A DNA stretch of 61,155 nt from Anaerolineae bacterium (GCA_023151115.1 JAKLJP010000042.1:1-61155), one strand, 5' to 3'. Positions 43,614 to 52,378 are shown, counted from the stretch's first letter. The notes: generated from the sequence alone by a model not told the origin. Program-made: numbers and translations.

Positions 43614-43740
43614 TTATAGTGGCTGGTAATAAAGCACGCTCACTCCCAAGTCAATGGACTCAGTTTTGATGAGCGACATTTTAGTGAGGGGCATCCCCTC
43701 TTTGAAAAAATGCCGGCCGCTGCCCAATAATGGGATGGAT
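43614..43740 (-). pseudogene. Tail fragment of a DHFR-like gene
   Basis: About 40 codons ending at a stop at 43614: IPLLGSGRHFFKEGMPLTKM then LGVSVLYYQPL. IP-LGSGR-FFKEG-P plus a final LGV-VLYYQP strand is the usual RibD_C C-terminus. No start codon; the first ~150 codons are missing. Confidence 0.7.
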
Positions 43741-43753
43741 AAGAAACAGCCAT

Positions 43754-44182
43754 TTATCTCTGCTGGTTATAGCTGTAACTCACCAACCACTGAACGCCAA
43801 ACTTGTCGGTCAGCATACCAAAATAGTCTCCCCAAAATGCCTTATCGAGCGGCATCGTTACCTGCCCATCGGCTGAAAGTCCGTTGAACAAACGAGTGGC
43901 TTCTGCTTCGCTGGCGGCGGTGATGGAAATGGAAACATTACTGCCGATGACGGTTGGCCCCATAGGGGCGGGGGTGTCGCTGCCCATGAGCATACTGCCC
44001 TGTCCGACAGGTAAAGCCATGTGCATAATTTTTTGGGCTTCGCTTTCGGGCATCTGGAACTCGGCCGGCATCTCTGTATAGCGCATCACCGTTGCAAATT
44101 CACCGCCAAAAACCGATTTGTAAAAGTTAAAGGCTTCTTCGCAATTACCATCAAAATTTAAATAAGGGTTTAGCGTTGTCAT
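43754..44182 (-). CDS. PhnB-like VOC protein (single unit)
   Basis: 142 residues. MTTLNPYLNFDGNCEEAFNF is the classical PhnB-like start; HMALPVGQGSMLMGSDTP and FWGDYFGMLTDKFGVQWLVS close the fold. AAAGGA lies ~6 bases upstream. A single-unit relative of the tandem gene at 41588-42496. Substrate unknown. Confidence 0.9.
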   Translation of the reverse strand: MTTLNPYLNFDGNCEEAFNFYKSVFGGEFATVMRYTEMPAEFQMPESEAQKIMHMALPVGQGSMLMGSDTPAPMGPTVIGSNVSISITAASEAEATRLFNGLSADGQVTMPLDKAFWGDYFGMLTDKFGVQWLVSYSYNQQR

Positions 44183-44325
44183 TTTTTATTTCCTTTCATT
44201 TGGCTAGGAATTTTTAAATTCCCGGATTGATTGTCCATCTTTCAGGTTGAATTATTGGGGCGGTTCTAGAATTCGATCATTACCACAGGTTGTCTCCTTT
44301 CTATTTCTTTGATTTTTAGGCCCCT

Positions 44326-45681
44326 TTATTCCACCAAAGTTGTTTGGGAAGTTGTTTTGTTTATGAGTGGGGGATACTCCTCCACCTCTGGCGTTTGATA
44401 ATTGGCCGATAAGGTTTTATAGGTGCGGGATCGCATCGCCAGCAGCGTGACCATGAGGCCAATCAATCCGGCTAGGGTAAACAGCAGGGCCATGCCCCGA
44501 TCAACGCCGGTTCCAAACCAGTCGCCCAGCAGGGCTACACCCGCGCCGGTGGTCATAAAGGGGATAAAGATCAATTCGGCAATGGGGCCGATGATAAAGG
44601 CCGTGATGGGCGAGGCCGACTGCTCGACGCTTTGGGCAAACCCAAACACCCGGCCCTGGCGTTCGGGCGACACCACTTTTTGCAGGATGGTTTGCTCCGC
44701 CGCTTCAACCGCCGGGATCAGGCACAACCAGACAAACATGCCCACCGCCAGCAGCACGATGGAAGCCTGAAGGGTGAAGAAAATACAAATGGTCCACATC
44801 ACGATGTTGGCCAGAAAGAGCGTACGCAGCGGATTTTTGCCTAATCCCTTCCGGGCCACCACCAACCCGCCCACAATAAAGCCCAGGCTCAAAACGCCCC
44901 ACAAAACGCCCCAAACTTGAACCGAAACAAGTTCCAGGCCATAGGCATCCATCAGAGACATGAAGACGCCGCCCAGGAAGTTATTGAAGGTGTGGAAAAA
45001 AATAAGCCCAAACAATCCGGGGACAGCTTGAATGGCCTGGATAGAACCCCGGATATCAATGCTGTGTGTTTCAGCCGGGGCATGGCTAACCTCTTTGGCC
45101 GGAAGAGGAAGCGTCCACAGGTGGATGATAACCAACAATGTTAGCCCGATAGCACAAACAAGCATCCAAAATATCCCCAGAAAACCAACTGCCATACCGC
45201 TCAGGATGGAAGCCACCAGGAAAGCGACGCCATTGGCGCTGCCAACAAGTCCGTTGGCCTTATCTCTTTCCTCTTCGGGAATCAAAATGGTCACCAAGGT
45301 TGAAAGCGCAATCCCGCGCAAATTTCCGGCAATGGCCCCAAAAAGAGCCAGCACAATAAAGACCCACAGCGTAATGCTGGCAGGATTGGTAAATTCTATA
45401 GCCGGTGTTGAGGCAAAAATAAGCCAGGCTAGCGCGTATAAAACCAAAGAAGCGAGGCTTGAAAGGGCCATGGCTGTTTTCTTGTTATACTTGTCAACCA
45501 AGGAACCGAGATAAAACCCGGACAGGGCCACCGTTACCAGATACACCCCCGCCATGACCGAGGTAACTGTTACCGACTTTGTTTCAAGATAGACCCAAAA
45601 GGTGACGGCAAACCAAACAAAGGTATTAGTTACTGACGCCGCCAGTGAATTGGCTAAAACTGCGTAAAATAGTTTCGTCAT
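44326..45681 (-). CDS. Major facilitator superfamily exporter
   Basis: 451 residues from MTKLFYAVLANSLAASVTNT at 45681 (GAGGAAGG upstream). Twelve hydrophobic helices are expected; the motif-A-like GSLVDKYNKKTA lies between helices 2 and 3 near 57-68, and VSPERQGRVFGFAQSVEQSA near 340 is typical of MFS_3-like macrolide or multidrug exporters. A palindrome 63 bases upstream may be its operator. Substrate unknown. Confidence 0.88.
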   Translation of the reverse strand: MTKLFYAVLANSLAASVTNTFVWFAVTFWVYLETKSVTVTSVMAGVYLVTVALSGFYLGSLVDKYNKKTAMALSSLASLVLYALAWLIFASTPAIEFTNPASITLWVFIVLALFGAIAGNLRGIALSTLVTILIPEEERDKANGLVGSANGVAFLVASILSGMAVGFLGIFWMLVCAIGLTLLVIIHLWTLPLPAKEVSHAPAETHSIDIRGSIQAIQAVPGLFGLIFFHTFNNFLGGVFMSLMDAYGLELVSVQVWGVLWGVLSLGFIVGGLVVARKGLGKNPLRTLFLANIVMWTICIFFTLQASIVLLAVGMFVWLCLIPAVEAAEQTILQKVVSPERQGRVFGFAQSVEQSASPITAFIIGPIAELIFIPFMTTGAGVALLGDWFGTGVDRGMALLFTLAGLIGLMVTLLAMRSRTYKTLSANYQTPEVEEYPPLINKTTSQTTLVE

Positions 45682-45743
45682 ACTTTCTATCCTTCCTCTA
45701 ACAAAGCAAAGAGAACCTTTCAAGTTTAATGGCTCTAACGGCA

Positions 45744-45759
45744 CTTGAGTACACTCAAG
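45744..45759. promoter_or_regulatory. Candidate operator palindrome before the MFS exporter
   Basis: CTTGAGT-AC-ACTCAAG, perfect 7-bp arms with 2 central bases, lies 63 bases before the exporter start. Size and symmetry fit a MerR- or TetR-type site. No regulator of either class is adjacent. Confidence 0.35.
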
Positions 45760-45792
45760 CGGGCTATTTCTTCGTGATGAGCATGACCCAAC

Positions 45793-46482
45793 TCAGTAAT
45801 CTTCATAACGATCATGGTGACGCATCCACTCATAGGTTGGAGTTTGCGGCCACCCGGCCGGCGAGTCCTCCCAGGTTTCCTGCCGGCCGAATGGTGTCAG
45901 GTCGAGGTAGCTCCAGTTGCTGCCGAGGTACTCCACACCCCGCCCATTGGTGAAGTAAGTCTGAAAAATGTTATCACTATCACGGAGAAAGACGCTCAGC
46001 CCAAATATCTCGCCTGCATCGGTGGTGACGCCAAAATCGTAGTTAAAGTCGCTGCCAAATGAGGAGTACCAGGGAACAGTCCAACCCATGCGCGCCTTGA
46101 ACGGCTCAATCTTGGCCAGCGGCGCGCGCGACACCAGCACCCGCGAGGTATCGCGGGCATGGAGATGAGCGGGGTGGCCCATGTTGTCAACTACCATAGC
46201 ACAACCATCGCAGCCTTCGTCCCAGTCTGGACCGAACATAAAATGATAGAGGATGAGCTGGCGGCGGCCCTCGAACAGATCGAGCAGGCTCGCCCGACCG
46301 TTCGGACCATCGAAGATGTACTCTTTCTCGATTTTCACCATCGGCAGCCGGCGGCGCTCGGCGTTCAGCGCGTCGTGCGCTCGAGTAAATTCCTTTTCCT
46401 TGGCCAGAAATGCTTGGCGAGCCGCCAGCCACTCCTCTCGCGACACAACCTGTGGCAAGGCTATATTGTTCTTTATCATCAT
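45793..46482 (-). CDS. DUF899 thioredoxin-like protein
   Basis: 229 residues. DUF899 features: LPQVVSREEWLAARQAFLAKEKEFTRAHDAL at the start, FEGRRQLILYHFMFGPDWDEGCDGCAM with the CDGC pair near 98-103, and WSYLDLTPFGRQETWEDSP at the end. The fold is thioredoxin-like, with Cys-x-x-Cys plausible for redox function. Function unproven. AAGGAG precedes ATGATG. Confidence 0.9.
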   Translation of the reverse strand: MMIKNNIALPQVVSREEWLAARQAFLAKEKEFTRAHDALNAERRRLPMVKIEKEYIFDGPNGRASLLDLFEGRRQLILYHFMFGPDWDEGCDGCAMVVDNMGHPAHLHARDTSRVLVSRAPLAKIEPFKARMGWTVPWYSSFGSDFNYDFGVTTDAGEIFGLSVFLRDSDNIFQTYFTNGRGVEYLGSNWSYLDLTPFGRQETWEDSPAGWPQTPTYEWMRHHDRYEDY

Positions 46483-46505
46483 AATTTCTCCTTTTGCTAT
46501 CGCGG

Positions 46506-46690
46506 TTAATCATCCGCCAACTTAAAGGCTAGCTCTGTCTCCCATTTCGCCGGGTTCGGCTCCACAATCGGGTCCGTGAGGTAGGTTTCGATACGCGCCC
46601 GCCACCCCTCGCCTCTAGGATCCTCTGACCACTTATCCCAAGTGAGGCTTTTTTCCTCCGCCCAGGCCAGCAGCGCCGCCGTTACCTCAA
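46506..46690 (-). pseudogene. C-terminal fragment of a GyrI-like effector-binding protein
   Basis: About 58 residues in frame: AALLAWAEEKSLTWDKWSED, RIETYLTDPIVEPNPAKWET, ELAFKLADD and TAA at 46506. This is the distinctive end of GyrI-like (AraC effector-binding) proteins with Y-TDP-xEP-xKWETELAF. No start; the N-terminal ~100 residues are gone, replaced by the methyltransferase gene whose stop abuts it. Confidence 0.65.
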
Positions 46691-47191
46691 TATGCTGGCC
46701 AGACAGTAGACCTGTTCCGTTTCCGTTTCATTCTTGATGACAAAACCGGCGTGAGCGAGGTTGGCGCGAAGGACTGAAGCTACTTCGCGCATTTTAGCCG
46801 GGGTTGGTTGCTGGTAGAAGATAAAAAACGTACCCTCTGGCTTCAACAATCGTTTGACCGCCGCCAATGGTTCTTCAGAGTGCAGCCAAAAGCAATTTAC
46901 GTTGATCGCAAATATTTTGTCGAACCGCGCCTCATCCAACCTCGCCGATTCCAGAGCCAGCGCATGCAAAATCAACTTGCCCGATTCCAGATGGGCGCGA
47001 TTTCGTGCGCTCGCCAAGTCAATTTGTTTTTCAGACCGGTCAATGGCGACCAGTTGCCCCTCACCCAGGCGCTCACAGACCAGGCCGGCGGCGGCGCCGT
47101 TGCCACAGCCGATTTCAAGCAGGTGATCGCCTGGCTGCACCGCCAGCAGCTCAACCGCCGCCGCAATGCGCTGGGGAATAAGCGTTGCCAT
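46682..47191 (-). CDS. Class I SAM-dependent methyltransferase
   Basis: 169 residues. Motif I LLEIGCGNGAAAGLVCERLG near 24-43 binds SAM; VAIDRSEKQI gives the acidic ribose contact, and FDKIFAINVNCFWLHSEEPL is motif IV-like. No substrate domain. Ends VYCLASILR. Small-molecule methyltransferase of unknown target. Confidence 0.88.
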   Translation of the reverse strand: MATLIPQRIAAAVELLAVQPGDHLLEIGCGNGAAAGLVCERLGEGQLVAIDRSEKQIDLASARNRAHLESGKLILHALALESARLDEARFDKIFAINVNCFWLHSEEPLAAVKRLLKPEGTFFIFYQQPTPAKMREVASVLRANLAHAGFVIKNETETEQVYCLASILR

Positions 47192-47229
47192 CGTTCAATC
47201 TTGGAACTGTTTAATTTTCAGGTTACAGG

Positions 47230-48858
47230 TTAATCAAGAAAAGTGAGGTCAGGTTGAGCAGGTAAGGTGGGACGTCGGATGGGATGCTCTGGTTCCCTTT
47301 GGTTCTCAGGCTCGTCATCCTGGCCCACTTGCCGGAGCATGACCACTGTCAGGATAGCCAGCCCGATCATCACCACAGTTCCGATGACGGAGGTCAATTG
47401 CAACCCTTGAATGAACGCCCCATGAGCCGCACCGAGCAGCGCCGCCCCAAGTTGGTCGGGGAGTTGTCCGGCTACCGTCACTGCGCCGCTGAGCGTCTCC
47501 TGGGCAGTTCTGGCCGCTTCGGAAGGGATACCGGGCGGTAGATCGGCCAGCACCTGGCTGCGATAGATGGCGATGCCCAGGGTGCCGAGGACGGCCAGGC
47601 CAAGCGCCCCGCCAAACTCAGCTCCGGTCTCCGAGAGGGCCGAGGCGGCCCCGGCTCTCTCTACCGGAGCGGTTCCGACCACCAGATCGGCGGTCAAAGT
47701 AAACGTTGCCCCAAAGCCCAGGGACATAATGCCCCAGCCAAGCACGACGAGGGCCAGCGAGTCTACGCCAATCTGGGTCAGCAGGGCAAAGCCGACCGCG
47801 CCCAGTACCAAACCGCCGGCGATGACAAAGGCCGGACGCACCCGGCGAACCAACAGCGGCGCTCCGTTTGAGCCAATGATCGAAGTGATAGCGCCGGGCA
47901 CCGACCACAGCCCCGCCTGCAAGGGCGATAAGCCCAACACAAGCTGCAAATACTGGGCAATGAAGAGAAAGACGCCAAAGGCCACAAAGATGCCAAGGGT
48001 GTAAGTGACAAGTGACATACTGAACGCAGGCAGTCGAAAAAGGTCCAGGTCAATCAGCGGGTCGGCTAACCTGCGCTGTCTCTGTATAAATACAAGGCCA
48101 ATCACAAGCCCAACGATGATGAACAGGATAGGCTGCCAACCCGGACCCTCTTGGGCAATCTGCTTGAGGCCGTAAATCACGGCCAGTACGGAGACCAGCG
48201 ACAGCGCAGCGCTGAACAAGTCCAGCCGGCCCGCCTGGGGATCACGAAACTCCGGCAGCAGGATTGGCCCCAACCCCAGCAGCAGGGTCATCACCGGCAC
48301 ACCCAGCAGGAAGACTGACCCCCACCAGAAATGCTCCAGCAGAAATCCGCCGACCAGCGGCCCAATTGCGCTGCCGACGGAGAAACCTGAAACCCAAACC
48401 CCGATAGCAACTGTGCGCTCCTTTTCATCGAGGAACATATTGCGGATCAAGGACATGGTTGAAGGCATTAAGGTTGCCCCGGCCACGCCGAGTAAGGCGC
48501 GCGCCGCAATCAGCATGACAGCGGTAGTTGAAAAGGCGGCCAGGATCGAGGCAACGCCGAACGCAGCCGCCCCGATCAACAGCAATTTGCGGCGGCCAAT
48601 GCGGTCACCCAACGTGCCCATCGTTACCAATGAACCGGCAATCATAAACCCATAAATATCTACAATCCAGAGCAGTTGGGTGCTGCTGGGCTGCAGGTCT
48701 GCGCTCAGGTGTGGTACGGCCAGGTGCAGTACGGTCAGGTCCATCACAATCAGCAGGGTCGGCAGCATCAAGACAGCCAGCCCCAGCCATTCCCGCCGCC
48801 CGGCTTTGGGCGGCGTAACTTTGTTCAAAAGAGCTTCTTTCTCCTTAATCTGAGTCAT
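47230..48858 (-). CDS. DHA2-family MFS drug/proton antiporter (14 TM)
   Basis: 542 residues, EmrB/QacA-like. LAVPHLSADLQPSSTQLLWIVDIYGFMIAG near 47-76, motif A GDRIGRRKLLLIG near 84-96 and motif C VGSAIGPLVGGFLLEHFWW near 156-174 are clear. Fourteen hydrophobic segments are expected. The C-terminal tail is acidic. The leader is another modular hairpin element. Efflux of antibiotics or organic cations is likely from family knowledge. Confidence 0.9.
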   Translation of the reverse strand: MTQIKEKEALLNKVTPPKAGRREWLGLAVLMLPTLLIVMDLTVLHLAVPHLSADLQPSSTQLLWIVDIYGFMIAGSLVTMGTLGDRIGRRKLLLIGAAAFGVASILAAFSTTAVMLIAARALLGVAGATLMPSTMSLIRNMFLDEKERTVAIGVWVSGFSVGSAIGPLVGGFLLEHFWWGSVFLLGVPVMTLLLGLGPILLPEFRDPQAGRLDLFSAALSLVSVLAVIYGLKQIAQEGPGWQPILFIIVGLVIGLVFIQRQRRLADPLIDLDLFRLPAFSMSLVTYTLGIFVAFGVFLFIAQYLQLVLGLSPLQAGLWSVPGAITSIIGSNGAPLLVRRVRPAFVIAGGLVLGAVGFALLTQIGVDSLALVVLGWGIMSLGFGATFTLTADLVVGTAPVERAGAASALSETGAEFGGALGLAVLGTLGIAIYRSQVLADLPPGIPSEAARTAQETLSGAVTVAGQLPDQLGAALLGAAHGAFIQGLQLTSVIGTVVMIGLAILTVVMLRQVGQDDEPENQREPEHPIRRPTLPAQPDLTFLD

Positions 48859-48865
48859 AATAATC

Positions 48866-48958
48866 CCCCTGAAAATAGGTTGCAGGTTTCAAGTTAAAGG
48901 TTGAAAGTTACGGTCTGAAAACTTTTAACCTTCAACTTTTTCCATAATTGGTGGCGTT
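48866..48958 (-). repeat. Modular leader element before the DHA2 exporter
   Basis: On the minus strand: partial conserved box (AACGCCACCAATTATGG then AAAAA; 48937-48958), a hairpin of AAAGTTGAAGG/CCTTTAACTT-type words, then CCTATTTTCAGGGG (48866-48878) just before TTATTATG. Same order as the elements at 34417 and 42500. Confidence 0.55.
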
Positions 48959-49107
48959 AAGTTTAACGTAAAGAGGTTGTTTATCCATCAGACAAAAAAC
49001 CGGTCTTCAATCATTCAAAAGTGGTAGAGCCAAACTGTCCTTATGGACAGGTTAGAACTTTGACCCAACCTGTTCAACTGGCTTAAGCTGTCAACTTTCA
49101 CATGCGT

Positions 49108-49488
49108 TTAGGCTATTTGAGGTCCTGTGATCGGTTTGACCCTCCAGCGCATGTAGGCCACAGAGGCGCAGAGAACAAACAGGACAGCGGTCATAATCGC
49201 GCTGCTTGTTTCGCCCCTGGATAAATGATAAACAGTGGCGCTGCCGGTGACGATCATCAGCCCCAGCGACGCTAAAGGAGTTAACCAGGGCATCATCCGG
49301 GTTAGGCCCGGCAGGATCAGGCCGGCGGCGCCCAGCCATTCGGCCACTCCCAGAAAAATACGAAACCAGGGCGCATAATTAGCGTTCATGATGTCAACCA
49401 AGTCGGCGGGTGGGAACAAGAAAATCCACCCATGAAATACAAACTCAGCCGCCAGTAACACCTGAAGAATCCATAACACAATATTCAT
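49108..49488 (-). CDS. DoxX-like membrane protein
   Basis: 126 residues, four TM helices (VLWILQVLLAAEFVFHGWIF; FLGVAEWLGAAGLILPGL; PLASLGLMIVTGSATVYHL; MTAVLFVLCASVAYMRW). DoxX_2 family, unknown function, often near oxidative-stress genes. GAAGGAG lies ~8 bases upstream. It is the intact relative of the broken copy at 41022-41414. Confidence 0.88.
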   Translation of the reverse strand: MNIVLWILQVLLAAEFVFHGWIFLFPPADLVDIMNANYAPWFRIFLGVAEWLGAAGLILPGLTRMMPWLTPLASLGLMIVTGSATVYHLSRGETSSAIMTAVLFVLCASVAYMRWRVKPITGPQIA

Positions 49489-49506
49489 AAGTTATTCTCC
49501 TTCACT

Positions 49507-50067
49507 CTACCGTGCCGGTTGGTAATTCAGCAGCACCACGCCGCTCTTGAAAACTTTTGAGCCGGTCAGCCGCAAAGCCAGTTTCTGTGTGATATTTTTG
49601 AAAACCGGCGTCCCATGAGGGATCGCCACCGGGTCAAGCATAAACTGATACTCGTCAATAAGGCCATAATCAGTAAACAGGCTGATGATGGCTCCGCTCC
49701 CCAGTATCGTCATATCCTTGCCGGGCGATTTTTTGATCTCGCGTATCTTGGCCACAATATCGCCGCTGATAACCTGCGTGTTCTCCCAGGCCGGCTCAAA
49801 TGGCGACTTTGAGAAAACAATCTTCTCTGCCTTGTTCATTCCTGCGGCCACTTGGGGGAACAGTTCTTTTGCCTGAGGGGTCGGCCAGAAACCGGCCATC
49901 ATCTCATACGTTTTTCGGCCAAAGAGCAGAATGTTACTATCCTGCGCCAGCGCCTCCTCCGAATACTTTTCCTCTTCCTCGCCATGGGTATGCCAACTGG
50001 TGTCTTCATTTGACCCTTTGAAGAAACCATTTAAGGTTAGAAAATTGTATGCAGTGAGTTTTCTCAC
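49507..50067 (-). CDS. Dihydrofolate-reductase-like (RibD_C) protein, intact copy 2
   Basis: 186 residues from a GTG at 50065-50067 with AAAGGAG 6 bases upstream: (M)RKLTAYNFLTLNGFFKGSNE. LLFGRKTYEMMAGFWPTPQAK near 52-72, ILGSGAIISLFTDYGLIDEYQFMLDPVAIPHG near 124-155 and a terminal VVLLNYQPAR are canonical. Divergent from the HxlR gene through a shared operator region, so probably under its control. Confidence 0.9.
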   Translation of the reverse strand: MRKLTAYNFLTLNGFFKGSNEDTSWHTHGEEEEKYSEEALAQDSNILLFGRKTYEMMAGFWPTPQAKELFPQVAAGMNKAEKIVFSKSPFEPAWENTQVISGDIVAKIREIKKSPGKDMTILGSGAIISLFTDYGLIDEYQFMLDPVAIPHGTPVFKNITQKLALRLTGSKVFKSGVVLLNYQPAR

Positions 50068-50085
50068 AGAGTTGCTCCTTTGTAA

Positions 50086-50158
50086 ATACGACCGAGGACA
50101 CGAGGACACGAGACCGGTTACACGCCAAGCGAGCAAACACCCGGTCTCCGGTCAGGGT
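50086..50158. repeat. Word-like hairpin in the leader of DHFR-like copy 2
   Basis: GACCGAGGACACGAGGACAC words and GAGACCGG face CCGGTCTCCGGTC. On the minus strand it is followed by CGTATTTACAAAGGAG, close to the end of the prk leader (CCTATTTACGAAGGAG). The transcript from the promoter at 50177-50205 would begin just before it. Confidence 0.6.
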
Positions 50159-50176
50159 TAGCACATATGTTCTGGT

Positions 50177-50205
50177 ATTATAGACCCATTACTTCAAAAA
50201 GTCAA
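50177..50205 (-). promoter_or_regulatory. Predicted promoter of DHFR-like copy 2
   Basis: TTGACT -35 (50200-50205) and perfect TATAAT -10 (50177-50182), 17-base spacer, reading minus. The -35 lies inside the left arm of the inverted repeat 50202-50246. Confidence 0.65.
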
Positions 50206-50246
50206 GTGGTTATTTCAATATTTAAGGTCCGAAATAATGAACTTGA
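50202..50246. promoter_or_regulatory. Candidate HxlR operator between divergent promoters
   Basis: TCAAGT--TTATTTC (50202-50216) and GAAATAA---ACTTGA (50231-50246) form an interrupted inverted repeat that overlaps both -35 boxes. A dimer bound here could switch both promoters at once. Confidence 0.55.
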
Positions 50247-50270
50247 ATTATTACTAATTTGTCGTATAAT
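50243..50270 (+). promoter_or_regulatory. Predicted promoter of the HxlR gene, leaderless
   Basis: TTGAAT (50243-50248), 16-base spacer, TATAAT (50265-50270). The ATG at 50278 is 7 bases after the -10, so transcription should start at or next to the start codon. No ribosome site is present, consistent with a leaderless mRNA. Confidence 0.6.
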
Positions 50271-50277
50271 TTCAAAT

Positions 50278-50934
50278 ATGAAAGATCGAAGTTACAATCA
50301 ATACTGTGGCCTGGCTTATGCTCTGGATATTGTCGGGGAACGGTGGACGCTGCTTATTATCCGTGAATTGATGGCCGGCCCCCGCCGCTTCAAGGATCTC
50401 CTGGCTGGGCTGCCGGATATTAGCACTAATTTGCTGGCCGAGCGGCTCAAGGGGCTGGAACAGCAGGGCATCCTCTGCCGGCGCGTCCTCCCTCCGCCCG
50501 CCGGGTCAACCGTGTACCAGCTAACTCCCCTGGGGCTGGCGCTGGAAAACACGCTGCTTGAACTGGGAAAGTGGGGTAGCCAATTTGTGCCACCCTCGCC
50601 TGAAGGCGCCGCTGTGCTGCATGCGGTTTCGTACGCATTAACCCTCAAAACCTTTTTCCGGCCGGAGCAGGCCCAAGGGGTCAATGAAACCTATGAGCTG
50701 CGTATTGACAATGAGGTGCTACAAGTACAGATTAATGGGGGTAAGATTGAGGTTCGGCAAGGAGGAGGCCGAAACGCCGACGTAACTTTTGAGACCGATA
50801 TATCTACCTATTTGGGGTTATTGCAACGACAGATTCAACCGGAGGAAGCCATCGCCAGCGGTCTTATTCGGATTGAGGGCGACCCCGATGCTTTGCGCCG
50901 TTTTCTGGATTTATGTGGGCTGCCCTATCTTTAG
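50278..50934 (+). CDS. HxlR-type regulator fused to an SCP2-like domain
   Basis: 218 residues. N-terminal HxlR wHTH (residues ~8-100): YCGLAYALDIVGERWTLLII then RELMAGPRRFKDLLAGLPDIS and LLAERLKGLEQQGILCRRV; the usual N-terminal Cys of redox-sensing HxlR members is Cys10. C-terminal ~110 residues form an SCP2-like sterol-binding fold (YELRIDNEVLQVQINGGKIEV, LLQRQIQPEEAIASGLIRIEG). It may bind a hydrophobic ligand. Likely represses the divergent DHFR-like gene. Confidence 0.85.
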   Translation: MKDRSYNQYCGLAYALDIVGERWTLLIIRELMAGPRRFKDLLAGLPDISTNLLAERLKGLEQQGILCRRVLPPPAGSTVYQLTPLGLALENTLLELGKWGSQFVPPSPEGAAVLHAVSYALTLKTFFRPEQAQGVNETYELRIDNEVLQVQINGGKIEVRQGGGRNADVTFETDISTYLGLLQRQIQPEEAIASGLIRIEGDPDALRRFLDLCGLPYL

Positions 50935-50943
50935 GATAAAAAT

Positions 50944-50975
50944 CTCTTTTTCTCCCAAGTCTGGGAGAAAAAGAG
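50944..50975. terminator. Bidirectional terminator between convergent genes
   Basis: A perfect 14-bp stem CTCTTTTTCTCCCA/TGGGAGAAAAAGAG with a 4-base AGTC loop lies between the HxlR stop and the helicase stop. The A/T tracts are within the stem, so it should act mainly as a stable convergent stop. Confidence 0.7.
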
Positions 50976-50989
50976 GGATGGCAGCACCT

Positions 50990-52162
50990 CTAACGTGGAT
51001 GCAAGTTACGACGGGGCGCTGAGGTGAGGGCCGCGGGGGGCACGTTATAATCAAGCCCCGCGACTTTACGGCGCTGAAGTTGTTGTTTCAACACCTTTTC
51101 AATCCGCTGAATCATCGGGGCGTCGAGTGGGGTGACCAGCGTGTAAGCCTGGCCAATAGCCTCGGCCCGGCCGGTACGGCCGATACGATGCACATAATCT
51201 TCAGGTTGCATCGGTACATCATAATTCACCACATGCGAGATACCGTCTACATCAATACCCCGGGCGGCGATGTCGGTAGCGACGAGCACCCGGGTACGTC
51301 CATGCCGAAATGCTTCCAGGGCAGCTACTCGCTGGTTCTGCGAGCGATTGCCATGGATAACTCCGGCCGGAATCTGAACGCGCTGCAAATGACGCACCAC
51401 TCGATCTGCCCGGTGCTTGGTACGGGCAAAGATCAATACACTCTCCAGGCTTTTATCTTCCAGTAAATGTTCCAATAACTTGAACTTCAGATGTTCCGGA
51501 ACCGGATACAACACCTGGGTAATGGCTTCCGGGGCCACGGTCTTTTCCACTTCGACCCGCACCGGCTGGCGGGTCACTTCACCGGCCAGCTTCATCATCG
51601 GCTCAAGCGTAGCCGAGAAGAGCAGCGTCTGCCGCTCGCGGGGTAGCAACTGCACAATGCGGCGAATATCCGGCCAAAAGCCGTTATCCAGCATCCGGTC
51701 AGCCTCGTCCAGCACCAGCACTTTCAATTCGGTGAAAGTAACATTACGGCGGGTGATATGATCCAGCAAGCGGCCGGGGGTGGCAATGAGCACATCCGCA
51801 CCCTGCCTCAACGCCTGCTCTTGGGGACCAATACCGACACCTCCATAAATTACATTAACGCGCAGGGCCAGGCCGTGACATAACTGCCTGGCCTGCTCAG
51901 CTACTTGCAAGGCCAGTTCGCGGGTTGGCACCAGAATTAAGGTGCGCGGGTGGCGAGAGCGCGGCGAAGTGATCAATTTTTGCAGCAGCGGTAGTAGAAA
52001 GGCTGCGGTTTTGCCGGTACCAGTTTCGGCGGAACCGAGAATATCGCGCCCTTTCAGAGCGGGCGGAATGGCCGCGTTCTGGATGGGCGTGGGGCGCTCG
52101 AAACCCATTGCTTGCAGGTTGCGCTGCAAACGCGGCTCGAGGTTAAAATCTTTAAATTGCAT
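50990..52162 (-). CDS. DEAD-box RNA helicase
   Basis: 390 residues. Q motif (FERPTPIQ) near 19-26, motif I SAETGTGKTAAFLLPLL, PTRELALQ (Ia), motif II VLDEADRM, SAT (III) in LLFSATLEPM, ARTKHRAD, TDIAARGID (V) and HRIGRTGRA (VI) are present in order. No RNA-binding extension beyond the helicase core except a short basic tail; RhlE-like. A role in cold or ribosome biogenesis is likely. AGAGGAG lies 5 bases upstream. Confidence 0.93.
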   Translation of the reverse strand: MQFKDFNLEPRLQRNLQAMGFERPTPIQNAAIPPALKGRDILGSAETGTGKTAAFLLPLLQKLITSPRSRHPRTLILVPTRELALQVAEQARQLCHGLALRVNVIYGGVGIGPQEQALRQGADVLIATPGRLLDHITRRNVTFTELKVLVLDEADRMLDNGFWPDIRRIVQLLPRERQTLLFSATLEPMMKLAGEVTRQPVRVEVEKTVAPEAITQVLYPVPEHLKFKLLEHLLEDKSLESVLIFARTKHRADRVVRHLQRVQIPAGVIHGNRSQNQRVAALEAFRHGRTRVLVATDIAARGIDVDGISHVVNYDVPMQPEDYVHRIGRTGRAEAIGQAYTLVTPLDAPMIQRIEKVLKQQLQRRKVAGLDYNVPPAALTSAPRRNLHPR

Positions 52163-52378
52163 AAAACTCCTCTAATGCGGCTAATGTTTTGTCGAAGTGA
52201 ACCGCCGCCAGGACACGTCGAGAGCTAGGCAATAAAAAACCGCCTCAGTCATAAGACCGGGCGGCGACTATAATCCGGATTTATTTCCTAACTATGTAAA
52301 GTGTATCAGCAAAATGATGATCTGTCAAAAGTTTGGACTGGATCCAATGGTATTTATATCTTTTTAGATTACTCCGGC

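Noticed and set aside
50944..50975. Regulatory RNA between HxlR and helicase genes
   Set aside because: A single perfect stem between convergent stops is better explained as a terminator.
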